Shown here piece after piece: positions 34,039-42,274 of a stretch of DNA of 64,000 bases. A model generated the notes under the pieces. It was not told the origin of the DNA, ran no database searches, and saw only the letters and a list, made by a program, of their open reading frames with translations. The position numbers were made by a program, and so were the translations under genes. Origin of the DNA: RYN-230 sp963782185 (lineage in GTDB: Bacteria; Actinomycetota; Actinomycetes; Streptosporangiales; Streptosporangiaceae); contig CAWAJB010000013.1 of NCBI GenBank assembly GCA_963782185.1, positions 310,001 to 374,000 on the forward strand, in the 5' to 3' direction. Position 1 is the first letter of the stretch. Each line of letters opens with the position of its first letter.

Positions 34039-35154
34039 ATGACGGGCGTACGGGTACTGGCGGGCACGCGCAAAGGCGCCTTTGTCCTGACCTCGGACGG
34101 CCGGCGGGACCGGTGGGAGGTCAGCGGCCCGCACTTCGCGGGCTGGGAGATCTACCACGTCAAGGGGTCCCCGGCCGACCCGGACCGGCTGTATGCCTCG
34201 CAGTGCAGCGGCTGGTCCGGGCAGGTGATCCAGCGGTCCGACGACGGCGGCCAGACGTGGGCGCCGGCCGGCAACCAGTTCGCCTACGACGGGATCCCGG
34301 GGACCCACCAGTGGTACGACGGGACGCCGCACCCGTGGGAGTTCGAGCGGGTGTGGCACCTGGAGCCGTCGCTGGATGACCCGGACACGGTCTGGGCCGG
34401 GGTGGAGGACGCCGGGCTGTTCCGCTCCCGCGACGGCGGGCAGAGCTGGCAGGAGATGCCCGCGCTGCGCGGCCACAAGTCGGGGCCGGCGTGGCAGCCG
34501 GGCGCGGGCGGCATGTGCCTGCACACCATCCTGCTCGACCCGACCACACCGGGCCGGATGTTCACCGCGATCTCGGCGGCGGGCGCGTTCCGGTCCGACG
34601 ACGATGGCCAGAGCTGGCGGCCGATCAACCAGGGCCTGCAGTCCGAGGGCATCCCCGACCCGGGCGCGGAGGTCGGGCACTGCGTGCACCGGCTCGCGAT
34701 GCACCCCTCCCGGCCGGGCGTGCTGTTCATGCAGAAGCACTGGGACGTCATGCGCTCCGACAACGCCGGGGAGTCGTGGCGGGAGGTCTCCGGGAACCTG
34801 CCGACCGACTTCGGGTTCCCCATCGACGTGCACGCCCACGAGCCCGACACCATCTACGTCGTCCCGATCACCAGCGACGCGCAGCACTTCCCGCCCGAGG
34901 GGAAGCTGCGCGTCTACCGCAGCCGGACCGGCGGCGGCGACTGGGAACCGCTCACAAACGGCCTGCCGCAGGAGCACTGCTACGTCAACGTGCTCCGCGA
35001 CGCGATGGCCGTCGACTCGATGGACTCCTGCGGCGTGTACTTCGGCACCACCGGCGGCCAGGTCTACGCGTCCCCGGACTCCGGGGACAGCTGGGCACCG
35101 ATCGTCCGGGACCTCCCGGCGGTCCTGTCGGTCGAGGTCCAGACGCTGCCATGA
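34039..35154 (+). CDS. BNR/sialidase-repeat beta-propeller protein
   Basis: This 371-residue protein has repeated Asp-box motifs (S-x-D-x-G-x-x-W): RSDDGGQTWAPAG, RSRDGGQSWQEMP, RSDDDGQSWRPIN, RSDNAGESWREVS and SPDSGDSWAPIV. The whole protein is a VPS10/BNR-type beta propeller without a signal peptide. Such actinobacterial proteins are annotated as exo-alpha-sialidase-like, but catalytic sialidase residues are not evident. Its stop overlaps the ATG of moaD (ATGA), so the two are one transcript. GGGAGCAG precedes the start. Confidence 0.85.
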   Translation: MTGVRVLAGTRKGAFVLTSDGRRDRWEVSGPHFAGWEIYHVKGSPADPDRLYASQCSGWSGQVIQRSDDGGQTWAPAGNQFAYDGIPGTHQWYDGTPHPWEFERVWHLEPSLDDPDTVWAGVEDAGLFRSRDGGQSWQEMPALRGHKSGPAWQPGAGGMCLHTILLDPTTPGRMFTAISAAGAFRSDDDGQSWRPINQGLQSEGIPDPGAEVGHCVHRLAMHPSRPGVLFMQKHWDVMRSDNAGESWREVSGNLPTDFGFPIDVHAHEPDTIYVVPITSDAQHFPPEGKLRVYRSRTGGGDWEPLTNGLPQEHCYVNVLRDAMAVDSMDSCGVYFGTTGGQVYASPDSGDSWAPIVRDLPAVLSVEVQTLP

Positions 35155-35448
35155 TCCGCGTCGTCCTGCCCTCCCACCTGCGGGTCCTCGCCCGGATCGA
35201 CGGCGAGGTCCAGCTTGGACGTCGCGGGCCCGGTCACGCAGCGGACGGTCCTGGACGCGCTGGAAGCCCGCCACCCGGTGCTGCGCGGCACCATCCGCGG
35301 CCACGACAGCGGGCCGCGGCGCGCGTTCATCCGGTTCTTCGCCTGCGAGCAGGACCTGTCCCACGACTCGCCCGACACCCCGCTCCCCCCGGCCGTCGCC
35401 GCCGGCACCGAGCCCTACCTCATCGTCGGCGCCATGGCCGGCGGTTAG
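35151..35448 (+). pseudogene. moaD: MoaD/ThiS family sulfur carrier, one-base frameshift
   Basis: The ATG start gives MIRVVLPSHLRVLARIDGEV QL. The remaining residues, VAGPVTQRTVLDALEARHPV, RRAFIRFFACEQDLSHDSPD and PYLIVGAMAGG, lie in the next frame. One extra T near 35211 explains the break. The C terminus is G-A-M-A-G-G, with the terminal Gly-Gly used for thiocarboxylation. MoaD-like proteins donate sulfur during molybdopterin synthesis, which fits the surrounding molybdoenzymes. The break could be a sequencing error. Confidence 0.75.
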
Positions 35449-35536
35449 GACTGCAACTGACAGCGCCGCCGCCATGGCCGTGATGCCGGGTCTGGCGTCA
35501 GGCGGGCACGGCGGCCGCCGGCCCTCGCCAGAGGGT

Positions 35537-35947
35537 TCAGGGGCCCTTGGGGATCTCGACGGAGATGTTGGTGGCTTTGACGGCGGCGACCGCGAGCATC
35601 CCTGGCTCCAGCCCGAGTTCGTCGGCGGCCTCGCGGCTGAGCAGTGACACGAATCTGTGCGGCCCGGCCTGGATCTCTACCTGAGCCATCACGGTGTCAC
35701 GGGTGACCCGGCTGATCAGGCCGCTGAACCGGTTCCGCGCCGAGGACGCCACGACCACCCGGGCCGGCTCATGGTCTGCCGCTTCGGCCAGCTCCTGCGC
35801 CAGCTCGGCGAGCGCCGTCCCCGCGACGGCCATCCGCCCAGAGGCGTCGGTGGTCGTGTCGATCCGGCCCGCGTCCGCCCAGCGGCGCAACGTGTCCGTG
35901 CTGACCCCGAGAAGACTGGCGGCCTCCTTAATCCGGAACGTGGGCAT
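35537..35947 (-). CDS. MerR-type HTH plus Mop/TOBE molybdate-binding regulator
   Basis: The 136 residues have an N-terminal excisionase/MerR-like HTH (FRIKEAASLLGVSTDTLRRW, DAGRI) and a C-terminal TOBE/Mop domain (RNRFSGLISRVTRDTVMAQV, EIQAGPHRFVSLLSREAADE, GMLAVAAVKATNISVEIP). N-R-F-x-G-x-I followed by K-A-T-x-V/I is typical of molybdate-binding Mop repeats. It probably senses molybdate or tungstate and controls the nearby molybdoenzyme or moaD genes (inference). It is convergent with moaD. Confidence 0.88.
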   Translation of the reverse strand: MPTFRIKEAASLLGVSTDTLRRWADAGRIDTTTDASGRMAVAGTALAELAQELAEAADHEPARVVVASSARNRFSGLISRVTRDTVMAQVEIQAGPHRFVSLLSREAADELGLEPGMLAVAAVKATNISVEIPKGP

Positions 35948-36101
35948 CCTGGGACTCTAACGCAGATGCGGCGAACTTCACCGACAGGTGGCGCAGCGGC
36001 GATCCTGGTCGTCGCCATCTGCCGCTCCCGCCGTTCGCCGCCCGGTGCGGTTGGCCGGTCAGCAGGTGCTGACCTGGGCAAAGACCCGCTAACGTGACCG
36101 G

Positions 36102-36896
36102 GTGCCCGGGACCGGCTGGACTGAAGTCGTCGCCTTGGCCGCGGCTTACGTGGTCGCGGTGCTGGCGACTCCTGCGGGGATTTCCGGCGCGGTCTTGCTG
36201 CTGCCGTTTCAGGTGAGCGTGCTGGGCACACCAAGCCCGGCCGTCACCCCAACCAACCTGCTCTACAACGTGGTCGCCACCCCAGGAGCGCTGTACCGGT
36301 ACTGGCGGCAGCAACAGACCGGCGGGCGCCTGGCCCTGGTGCTCATCGCCGGAACCCTGCCCGGGGTCATCGCCGGATCCGTCATCCGGGTCGAGTTGCT
36401 GCCCGGGCCCCGCGTCTTCGACCTCGTGGTCGCCGCCGTACTGGTGCCGCTCGGCATCTGGCTGGCGCTGACCCGGCCATCCCGCCCGGACGAATCAGAC
36501 CACCCGGCCCGGCTCATCCCGGCCCCGGTCCTGGTGATCCTGGCCGCCGCGGTGGGCTGCGTCGGCGGAATCTACGGCATCGGTGGCGGGTCGATCCTGG
36601 CACCCATCCTGATCGGCTCAGGCAGACGTCCCGCCGAGGTCGCCCCCGCCGCCCTGGCCTCCACGTTCGTGACCTCGGTAGCGGGCGTCATCACCTTCAC
36701 CATCTTGTCCATCCACCAGCATGGCTCCGTGGCCCCGGACTGGCCAACTGGCATCGCCCTGGGCGTCGGTGGGCTGGCTGGCGCATATACGGGTGCCCGG
36801 ATTCAGTCCCGTATGCCCGATGTCCTGATCCGCCGTCTGGTCGGCATCCTGGTGGTCGCGATCGGTGCCCGGTACCTGTGGTCTGGCCTGGGCTGA
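36102..36896 (+). CDS. TauE/SafE family sulfite/anion exporter
   Basis: The 264-residue protein has eight or so TM helices, with the duplicated TauE/SafE pattern TPAGISGAVLLLPFQVSVLG followed by VTPTNLLYNVVATPGAL in the first half, and VGCVGGIYGIGGGSILAPIL followed by PAALASTFVTSVAGVITF in the second. Family members move sulfite, sulfoacetate or related organosulfur anions. The GTG start is the only one that keeps the first helix intact. A sulfite oxidase gene lies 0.6 kb downstream. Confidence 0.88.
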   Translation: MPGTGWTEVVALAAAYVVAVLATPAGISGAVLLLPFQVSVLGTPSPAVTPTNLLYNVVATPGALYRYWRQQQTGGRLALVLIAGTLPGVIAGSVIRVELLPGPRVFDLVVAAVLVPLGIWLALTRPSRPDESDHPARLIPAPVLVILAAAVGCVGGIYGIGGGSILAPILIGSGRRPAEVAPAALASTFVTSVAGVITFTILSIHQHGSVAPDWPTGIALGVGGLAGAYTGARIQSRMPDVLIRRLVGILVVAIGARYLWSGLG

Positions 36897-36999
36897 TCCC
36901 GCTCGGCCACCGGCATGCCGAGATCGCCAAACGTACCGGCGTCGCGGCCAACGCCATCTTCCACAGCATGCTGGCGAGTCTGGCGAGCCCAGGCCCGGA

Positions 37000-37352
37000 T
37001 CAGCCGAGCGGGGCCTGGAGCGCGGCGTTGTCCCAGTAGTTGCGCTCTGAGACGATGTGGTCGCCGAGGAAGTCGTAGGCCGTGATGATGTCGAGGGTCA
37101 CGGGTTTGCCTGCTTAGTCGCCGGACATGGCCCATTCCACGACGGCCCCGTCGGCGCTGTCGCTGTAGGTATGCCTGATCGTGTGGTCGAAGCCGGCGAA
37201 CGCATCGACTTGGCCGCGAAGGTGGTCGATCACCGCCATGCGGCTACTCAGCCGGGTGTCGGGGTCGCGGTACTGGACGTCGTCGGCGTAGAGCCGTTCC
37301 AGGGCGGGCCAGTCGGCGGCGAACGCGGCCTGGATCTGCCTGCCTGATCATC
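37000..37352 (-). pseudogene. SnoaL-like protein with in-frame stop
   Basis: One continuous frame reads IQAAFAADWPALERLYADDV QYRDPDTRL, AVIDHLRGQVDAFAGFDHTI and AVVEWAMSGD, then a TAA, then AGKPVTLDIITAYDFLGDHI VSERNYWDN and a final stop. Both parts belong to one SnoaL/NTF2 fold (the Y-D-F-x-G-D-x-I-x-x-x-x-x-Y-W-D end is typical). A nonsense mutation splits it, and the N-terminal start is not clear. Confidence 0.7.
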
Positions 37353-37470
37353 CGCCTGCCGTCGGGCGCCCGCTGGGCTCGCCTGTGGCCGATGGCAGGC
37401 GCCTATCGAAGCACGCATGTGTGGCAGAGGGGCGAGCGGGTAGCGCGGCCGTAATCACGGTCCGATCCCG

Positions 37471-38418
37471 ATGATCGACGCCCGGGGGTGGCAGCTGAGG
37501 GTTGGCGGCCTGGTGACCCACGAGCTGGCGCTGTCCCTGCCCGACCTGCAGGCCTACTACCAGCGGCAGACGCTGACAGTGACGCTGCAATGCGCGGGTA
37601 ACCGGCGTGCCGGACTGATTGAGGTCCAGGACATTCCGGGAGAGCACCCGTGGGGGCCGGGCGCCATCTCAACGGCGGAGTGGACCGGCGTCAGCCTCGC
37701 CGAGGTCCTGGAGTCCGCTGGCCCCCTGCCCGGGGCCGCGCATATCGCCTTCGCTGCCCCGGATGTGTCCCAGATCGCCGATCCCCCGCAGCCCTACGGC
37801 GGGTCCATCGGGCTGGGCAAAGCCATGGCCGGGGAAGTGCTGCTGGCCTGGGAGATGAACGGGCAGCCGCTGCCCGCCGCGCACGGTGCTCCGCTGCGCG
37901 TGGTGGTCCCGGGCTATATCGGCGCCCGCAGTGTCAAGTGGGTTAACCAGATCACCGTGCAGCAAGAGCCGTCGGACAATTACTTCCAGGCCACGGCCTA
38001 CCGGCTGCTCCCAGCCGAAGCTGACCCGGCCAAAGCCGGCCCCGGTGACGGGTTGCCCCTGGGCGCCGTCGCCGTCAACGCCGATATCCTGCGGCCCGAC
38101 GGCCAGGCTGTCGTCCCTGCCGGGCCGACGGAGGTCACCGGTTACGCCTTTGCCGGGGACGACCGGGGCATTGCCCGCGTGGATGTCTCCGTGGACGGCG
38201 GGAGTAGCTGGATCCAGGCCGACCTGGGCAAGGAGCTGGGGCCGTGGGCCTGGCGGCACTGGCGGACCACGATCGACTTGCCGGCCGGGAAAACCGAGAT
38301 CACCGCGCGAGCCTGGGACACCGCTGCCGCTATGCAGCCAGAGTCGGCCGCGCATCTGTGGAATCCTAAAGGCTACGTGAACAACTCCTGGGCCCGACTG
38401 AGCGTCACTGCACGCTAA
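37471..38418 (+). CDS. Sulfite oxidase family molybdoenzyme, 5'-truncated
   Basis: The 315 residues comprise the molybdopterin domain, with TVTLQCAGNRRAGLIEV (Cys as molybdenum ligand), EWTGVSLAEVLESAGP, PLRVVVPGYIGARSVKWVNQ and ITV, then a Mo-co dimerisation (Ig-like) domain (VTGYAFAGDDRGIARVDVSV). Upstream of the ATG the same frame still encodes R-N-H-G-P-I-P, the conserved segment that normally lies tens of residues into the protein, preceded by a stop. The N terminus was therefore lost. It oxidises sulfite or a related substrate if still active. Confidence 0.8.
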   Translation: MIDARGWQLRVGGLVTHELALSLPDLQAYYQRQTLTVTLQCAGNRRAGLIEVQDIPGEHPWGPGAISTAEWTGVSLAEVLESAGPLPGAAHIAFAAPDVSQIADPPQPYGGSIGLGKAMAGEVLLAWEMNGQPLPAAHGAPLRVVVPGYIGARSVKWVNQITVQQEPSDNYFQATAYRLLPAEADPAKAGPGDGLPLGAVAVNADILRPDGQAVVPAGPTEVTGYAFAGDDRGIARVDVSVDGGSSWIQADLGKELGPWAWRHWRTTIDLPAGKTEITARAWDTAAAMQPESAAHLWNPKGYVNNSWARLSVTAR

Positions 38419-38549
38419 TCGCTCAATGCGCAGCGATCGGCGGTCACCGGACCAACTTCCCCCCAGGCTGCGAGTGGCGCCACGCTCCTGCATGCAAGTC
38501 ATAGCCACACACTTGGGAGAGCTTCAGGGATCGGCACGGGTGCGCGACA

Positions 38550-38891
38550 CTCCCGTAGTGCTTTGCGTCACCGTCCAGCTCGACTTCGAAGCCGACGCCC
38601 CGGTCCTAGCACCCCTCGGCACAGCCACGCTACGCGTCAACGGCAAGGAAGTCGGCTCCGATCGGATGGACCACACCGTCCCGATCCTGTTCACTGCTAC
38701 GCCAGGATGGACATCGGCCGCGACAACGGCGAAGTCGTCGACCACGCCCACCAGGACAAGGCCCATTCGCTTTCAACGGAACAATCAAGAAAGCCGTCTT
38801 CGTCATCAGGAATCCTGAGGACCCGGCCGCACATGCCGCACTGCACCAGGCCCACCACGCAGGCACCCAAGCACGACACGTTGAATCCTAG
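38550..38891 (+). pseudogene. Arylsulfatase, C-terminal relic in three frames
   Basis: Pieces in consecutive frames, ATLRVNGKEVGSDRMDHTVP ILFT, then ARMDIGRDNGEVVDHAHQDK, then PFAFNGTIKKAVFVI, assemble into the C-terminal domain of arylsulfatases (G-x-V-x-x-x-R-x-x-x-T-x-P ... D-I-G-x-D-x-G-x-x-V ... F-x-G-x-I-x-x-V). Two frameshifts are needed and the catalytic sulfatase domain is absent. Confidence 0.65.
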
Positions 38892-38934
38892 AAATCAGGC
38901 AAGATGGCCGCGCGTCGCGTCGTATGAGTGACAT

Positions 38935-39324
38935 ATGCGCTGCGCGGACAAGGGTGGGCAAGTTATTCATCGGCTCAACGTGTCTGGCGAGGGACTTCCC
39001 GACGCCCTGGCCGACGTCTGCCGCGAGGTCGGGTCGGAGACACTGATCTTCTGCCGGTCCCCCCAGCGCACCCGTGAGGTCGCCGGCTGGCTCCTGGACC
39101 GCGGCATTGGCGGCGGCCGGGATCTCGCGCACGCAGCCGACTGGATCGCCGAGGCATACCATCCGGGACGGCTTGTCGCCCGCGGTCTCCGCCAGGGCGT
39201 CGGAATCCAGGGTCCGCGCCTTCACGGATTCCTCGAAGGCGAGTACCGCCAAGACACCGCGCTGCTGGAATGGCTGGCAGATGATGGCCGCGAAGCGCCT
39301 ACCAGACGAACACGAAGCTGCTGA
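38935..39324 (+). pseudogene. DEAD/DEAH helicase, internal fragment
   Basis: The frame contains ETLIFCRSPQRTREVAGWLL, then WIAEAYHPGRLVARGLRQGV and TALLEWLAD. It resembles the start of a superfamily 2 helicase C-terminal (RecA2) domain: x-T-L-I-F-C-x-S followed by the region leading to the H-x-G motif. No DEAH box or arginine finger remains. It sits next to a DUF6036 relic in a short island of decayed genes. Confidence 0.5.
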
Positions 39325-39478
39325 CGGTGCTGCGCTGGCGGCGGCCAACGCGGTCAACTTGCTGGGCGACGCAGATCGTCTCGCGGATGTGGGGCGCTAC
39401 AGACGGGAACGGACGGACTTGTACGTAACTGAACGTAGCAGGTAGCCGACAGGCCCGCGAGCGGATAGCGGCCGCAGG

Positions 39479-39790
39479 ATGACTCGCGCAGCCGACCCGC
39501 AGACCCTGCCGTCGGGGCAGCCGCACGGCGCAGCGACGATCTTGCCCCTCAAAGTGCCCCTCGGGACGAAGAAGGCCCTCTCCCGCGACCGGATGGCCGC
39601 ATTCCCTGAACACGTCTTCGCCATGAAGGCACTGGCGGCCAGGACTTGCGACGTCAACGATCTGAGACTGCTCGCGAGCATGATCGGCATCGAGACCGCC
39701 GATGCCGCACTCCAGATCTGCGCCGACTTCTATCCCGACGAGCCCATCCCCCCAAGGACAGACGCAGTACTGCGGGAACTCTTCAGCTGA
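39479..39790 (+). pseudogene. DUF6036-like nucleotidyltransferase, C-terminal fragment
   Basis: The C-terminal half reads RMAAFPEHVFAMKALAARTC, DVNDLRLLASMIGIETADAA and YPDEPIPPRTDAVLRELFS. It matches the end of DUF6036/AbiEii-like nucleotidyltransferases (L-x-x-x-K-x-x-A-x-R-x-x-D-x-D-D-L-R-x-L). The N-terminal G-S/D-x-D catalytic domain is missing, and the first 35 residues of the ORF are unrelated. Confidence 0.55.
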
Positions 39791-40002
39791 CCCCAGCGTC
39801 CAGGACCCCGGCGATCTTCTCCGCTCCGATGCCCCCGGAAACCAGGCCTGTACCGCTGCAGAACTCGACACAGGGCTGTGACGTGCAGTTTGGCCGGAGG
39901 AGCATGTTGCGGTTCCCCGCGTGCCGGAGTTTTCCGGCCTTTTGGGCGTGGCGCCCGCTATGTTCGTGGGCGGCGGCGTAGCGTTCGGCAAAGCGTGGAC
40001 TC

Positions 40003-41553
40003 ATGGTGCGGGCTGTTTATGGCGGATGGGTTGCCATCGTGGTAGGCGGGCGAAGCATCGGGAAGTGGCGCCTGGTGGCTGCGGTCTTGGTGCTGTCGGC
40101 CGCCCTGGGCGCAACGTCCTGCGCGGGAACGGCCCGGCCAGCGGTGCCGGCTGACCCTCACCTGATGGCACGGGCTGAGCCTTTGACGCCGGGAGTGTCG
40201 GTACTGGCCGGTGCGCCGGATGCGCTGGCCGCAGGTTTGGCGCGAGCCCTGTTCTCGTCCGCGCCGGTTGTGGTCGTCGCCGACGCGAGCCGTCCTGCCG
40301 ATGTGTCAGCAGCGGTCACCTGGGCCAGCCGGGCCCACGCGCCGCTGCTCCTGGCCAGTGGAGCCAGGGTGGGCGCCGAGACCCGAGCTGAGATCGGCTC
40401 GCTGCACCCCCGTGCCGTTCTTGCCGTGGGCCTGAGCCGCGAGGCACTCAGGGCACAGCTACCCAGGACCCGGGTAGTCACCCGTCCGGCCGCGCTGCCG
40501 GGGACGAGCGCGCTTTCTCCGCGCGGCCGGCTGGTGGTCCTGGTGCACCGGAGATCTGCGGCGGCGGTGACGGCAGCGGTCACCAGCGCGCAGGCGGCGG
40601 GCGCGCAGGTGATCACCGTCCACGGCTATGATCCGCGGGCCGACCCGGCCGCGATCACGGCTTTGTCCGCAGCCCGGCCGCGGCGGGTGATCGCCCTGGG
40701 GGCAGGCTTCGGGCCGGTGGGTCTGCTGCAGGAACGGCTGGCCGTGGCCGGGACCGGGGTGCAGTTGCCGGGCAGTGGCCAGGTGCTGTTCCCGATGCGG
40801 CGGCTTGTTGCGCTCTACGGCCATCCCGGTACCCCCGCGCTTGGCGCCCTCGGCCAGCAGGATCTGCCCGCCAGCATCGCGCGGGCGAGGAAACTTGCCG
40901 CCCGGTACCAGCGGCTGAGCAGCGTCCCCGTCATCCCGGCCTTCGAGATCATCGCCACCGTCGCCGAGGGATCCCCCGGCAGCGACGGCAGCTACTCCTA
41001 CCAGACCCCGCTGGGCTTACTGCGGCCGTGGGTAAAGCGCGCCTCAGCCGCCGGGATGTATATCGTGCTGGACCTGCAAGCCGGCCGGGCCAGCCTGCTC
41101 ACCCAGGCCAAGAAGTACGAGGCGTTCCTGGAGCGGCCCAACGTCGGGCTGGCACTGGACCCGGAGTGGAAGCTGCAGCCAGGGCAGCGGCCACTTAGGC
41201 AGATCGGGAGCGTGAGCGCAGGCGAGATCAACAGCGTCAGCAACTGGCTGGCCAGCCTCACCGCCCAGCACCACCTGCCGCAGAAACTTCTCGTGCTGCA
41301 CCAGTTCCGGCTGTCGATGCTCGGCAACGAAGACAGCATTGACACCCATCACGACGAGCTGGCGATCGTCATCCACATGGACGGCCAGGGCACGCCGGCC
41401 GACAAGCAGCAGACCTGGCAGGCCGTCACCCGGGCAGCCCCGCGGCACGTCTTTTTCGGCTGGAAGAACTTCTACACCAAAGACCACCCGATGCTCCCCC
41501 CACGCCAGACCATGGACAGGATCCCGAGGCCGGTGATGATCTCCTACCAGTGA
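40003..41553 (+). CDS. Large lipoprotein with cell-wall-binding-like and barrel-like domains
   Basis: The 516-residue protein has a lipoprotein-type signal: basic KWR, hydrophobic LVAAVLVLSAALGA, then A-T-S-C with Cys 40. Residues about 60-270 contain repeated alpha/beta motifs (ALFSSAPVVVVADASRPADV SAAV) like cell-wall-binding repeat 2 domains. Residues 300-516 form a conserved region with VPVIPAFEIIATVAEGSPG, MYIVLDLQAGRASLLTQAKK and NVGLALDPEWKLQPGQR, resembling a TIM-barrel glycosidase fold (inference). Similar proteins are widespread in actinobacteria without a known role. A transposase relic begins at its stop codon. Confidence 0.75.
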   Translation: MVRAVYGGWVAIVVGGRSIGKWRLVAAVLVLSAALGATSCAGTARPAVPADPHLMARAEPLTPGVSVLAGAPDALAAGLARALFSSAPVVVVADASRPADVSAAVTWASRAHAPLLLASGARVGAETRAEIGSLHPRAVLAVGLSREALRAQLPRTRVVTRPAALPGTSALSPRGRLVVLVHRRSAAAVTAAVTSAQAAGAQVITVHGYDPRADPAAITALSAARPRRVIALGAGFGPVGLLQERLAVAGTGVQLPGSGQVLFPMRRLVALYGHPGTPALGALGQQDLPASIARARKLAARYQRLSSVPVIPAFEIIATVAEGSPGSDGSYSYQTPLGLLRPWVKRASAAGMYIVLDLQAGRASLLTQAKKYEAFLERPNVGLALDPEWKLQPGQRPLRQIGSVSAGEINSVSNWLASLTAQHHLPQKLLVLHQFRLSMLGNEDSIDTHHDELAIVIHMDGQGTPADKQQTWQAVTRAAPRHVFFGWKNFYTKDHPMLPPRQTMDRIPRPVMISYQ

Positions 41554-41558
41554 TCACC

Positions 41559-42250
41559 TTGAGGGTGAGCTGCTCAAGCTCGGCCACCGGGTCGGCGCCT
41601 CCACGATCCGCCGCGTCCTCAAAGCCCTGCGGATTCCGCCAGCGCCGAATCGGAACAACGACACGACCTGGCGGGAGTTCCTGCACGCCCAGGCCGCGAC
41701 CATCCTCGCCACCGACTTCTTCCACGTGGACTGCGCGGTGACCTTGCGGCGTCTGTACTGCTTCTTCGTGATCGAGGTCGACTCCCGGTATGTGCATATC
41801 CTCGGCGTGACCGCGAACCCGGACGGCCCGTGGACCACACAGCAGATCCGCAATCTCCTGATGGATCTCGGCGATCGCACCGAGGCCTTCCGGTTCCTGG
41901 TCCGCGACCGGGCCGGGCAGTTCACCGGCTCCTTCGACGCGGCCCTGGCCAGTACCGGTATCCAGGCACTGAAGATCCCGCCCCGGAGCCCTCGCGCGAA
42001 TGCTTATGCGGAAAGGTTCGTGCTCACCGCGCGGACCGCGGTGACCGACCGGATGCTCATCTTCGGCCAGCGGCATTTGCGGACGGTCCTGGCCCAGTAC
42101 GAGGCCCATTACAACGGACGACGCCCCCGTCGCAGCCGCCAGCTCCGCCCGCCCCGGCCAGACCACCCGATCACCGACCTTTCCCTGAAGCGGATCAAGC
42201 GCCGGCCCGTCCTCGGCGGCCTCATCAACGAATACGAGCGGGCTGCGTAG
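41559..42250 (+). mobile_element. IS transposase (integrase-core DDE), 5'-truncated
   Basis: An open frame without a proper start begins EGELLKLGHRVGASTIRRVL and carries the full DDE core: ILATDFFHVDCAVTLRRLYC (first Asp), FRFLVRDRAGQFTGSFDAAL (second Asp) and RSPRANAYAERFVLTARTAV (Glu). It ends LKRIKRRPVLGGLINEYERA A. The N-terminal HTH half is missing and begins exactly at the lipoprotein gene's end. A GTG at 41726 would give a shorter product lacking the first Asp. This is the best-preserved transposase in the window; scraps of relatives occur at 17, 6575, 9343, 9910 and 15917. Confidence 0.85.
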
Positions 42251-42274
42251 AAGCCCAGGTCCAGGCCGGTGTTC

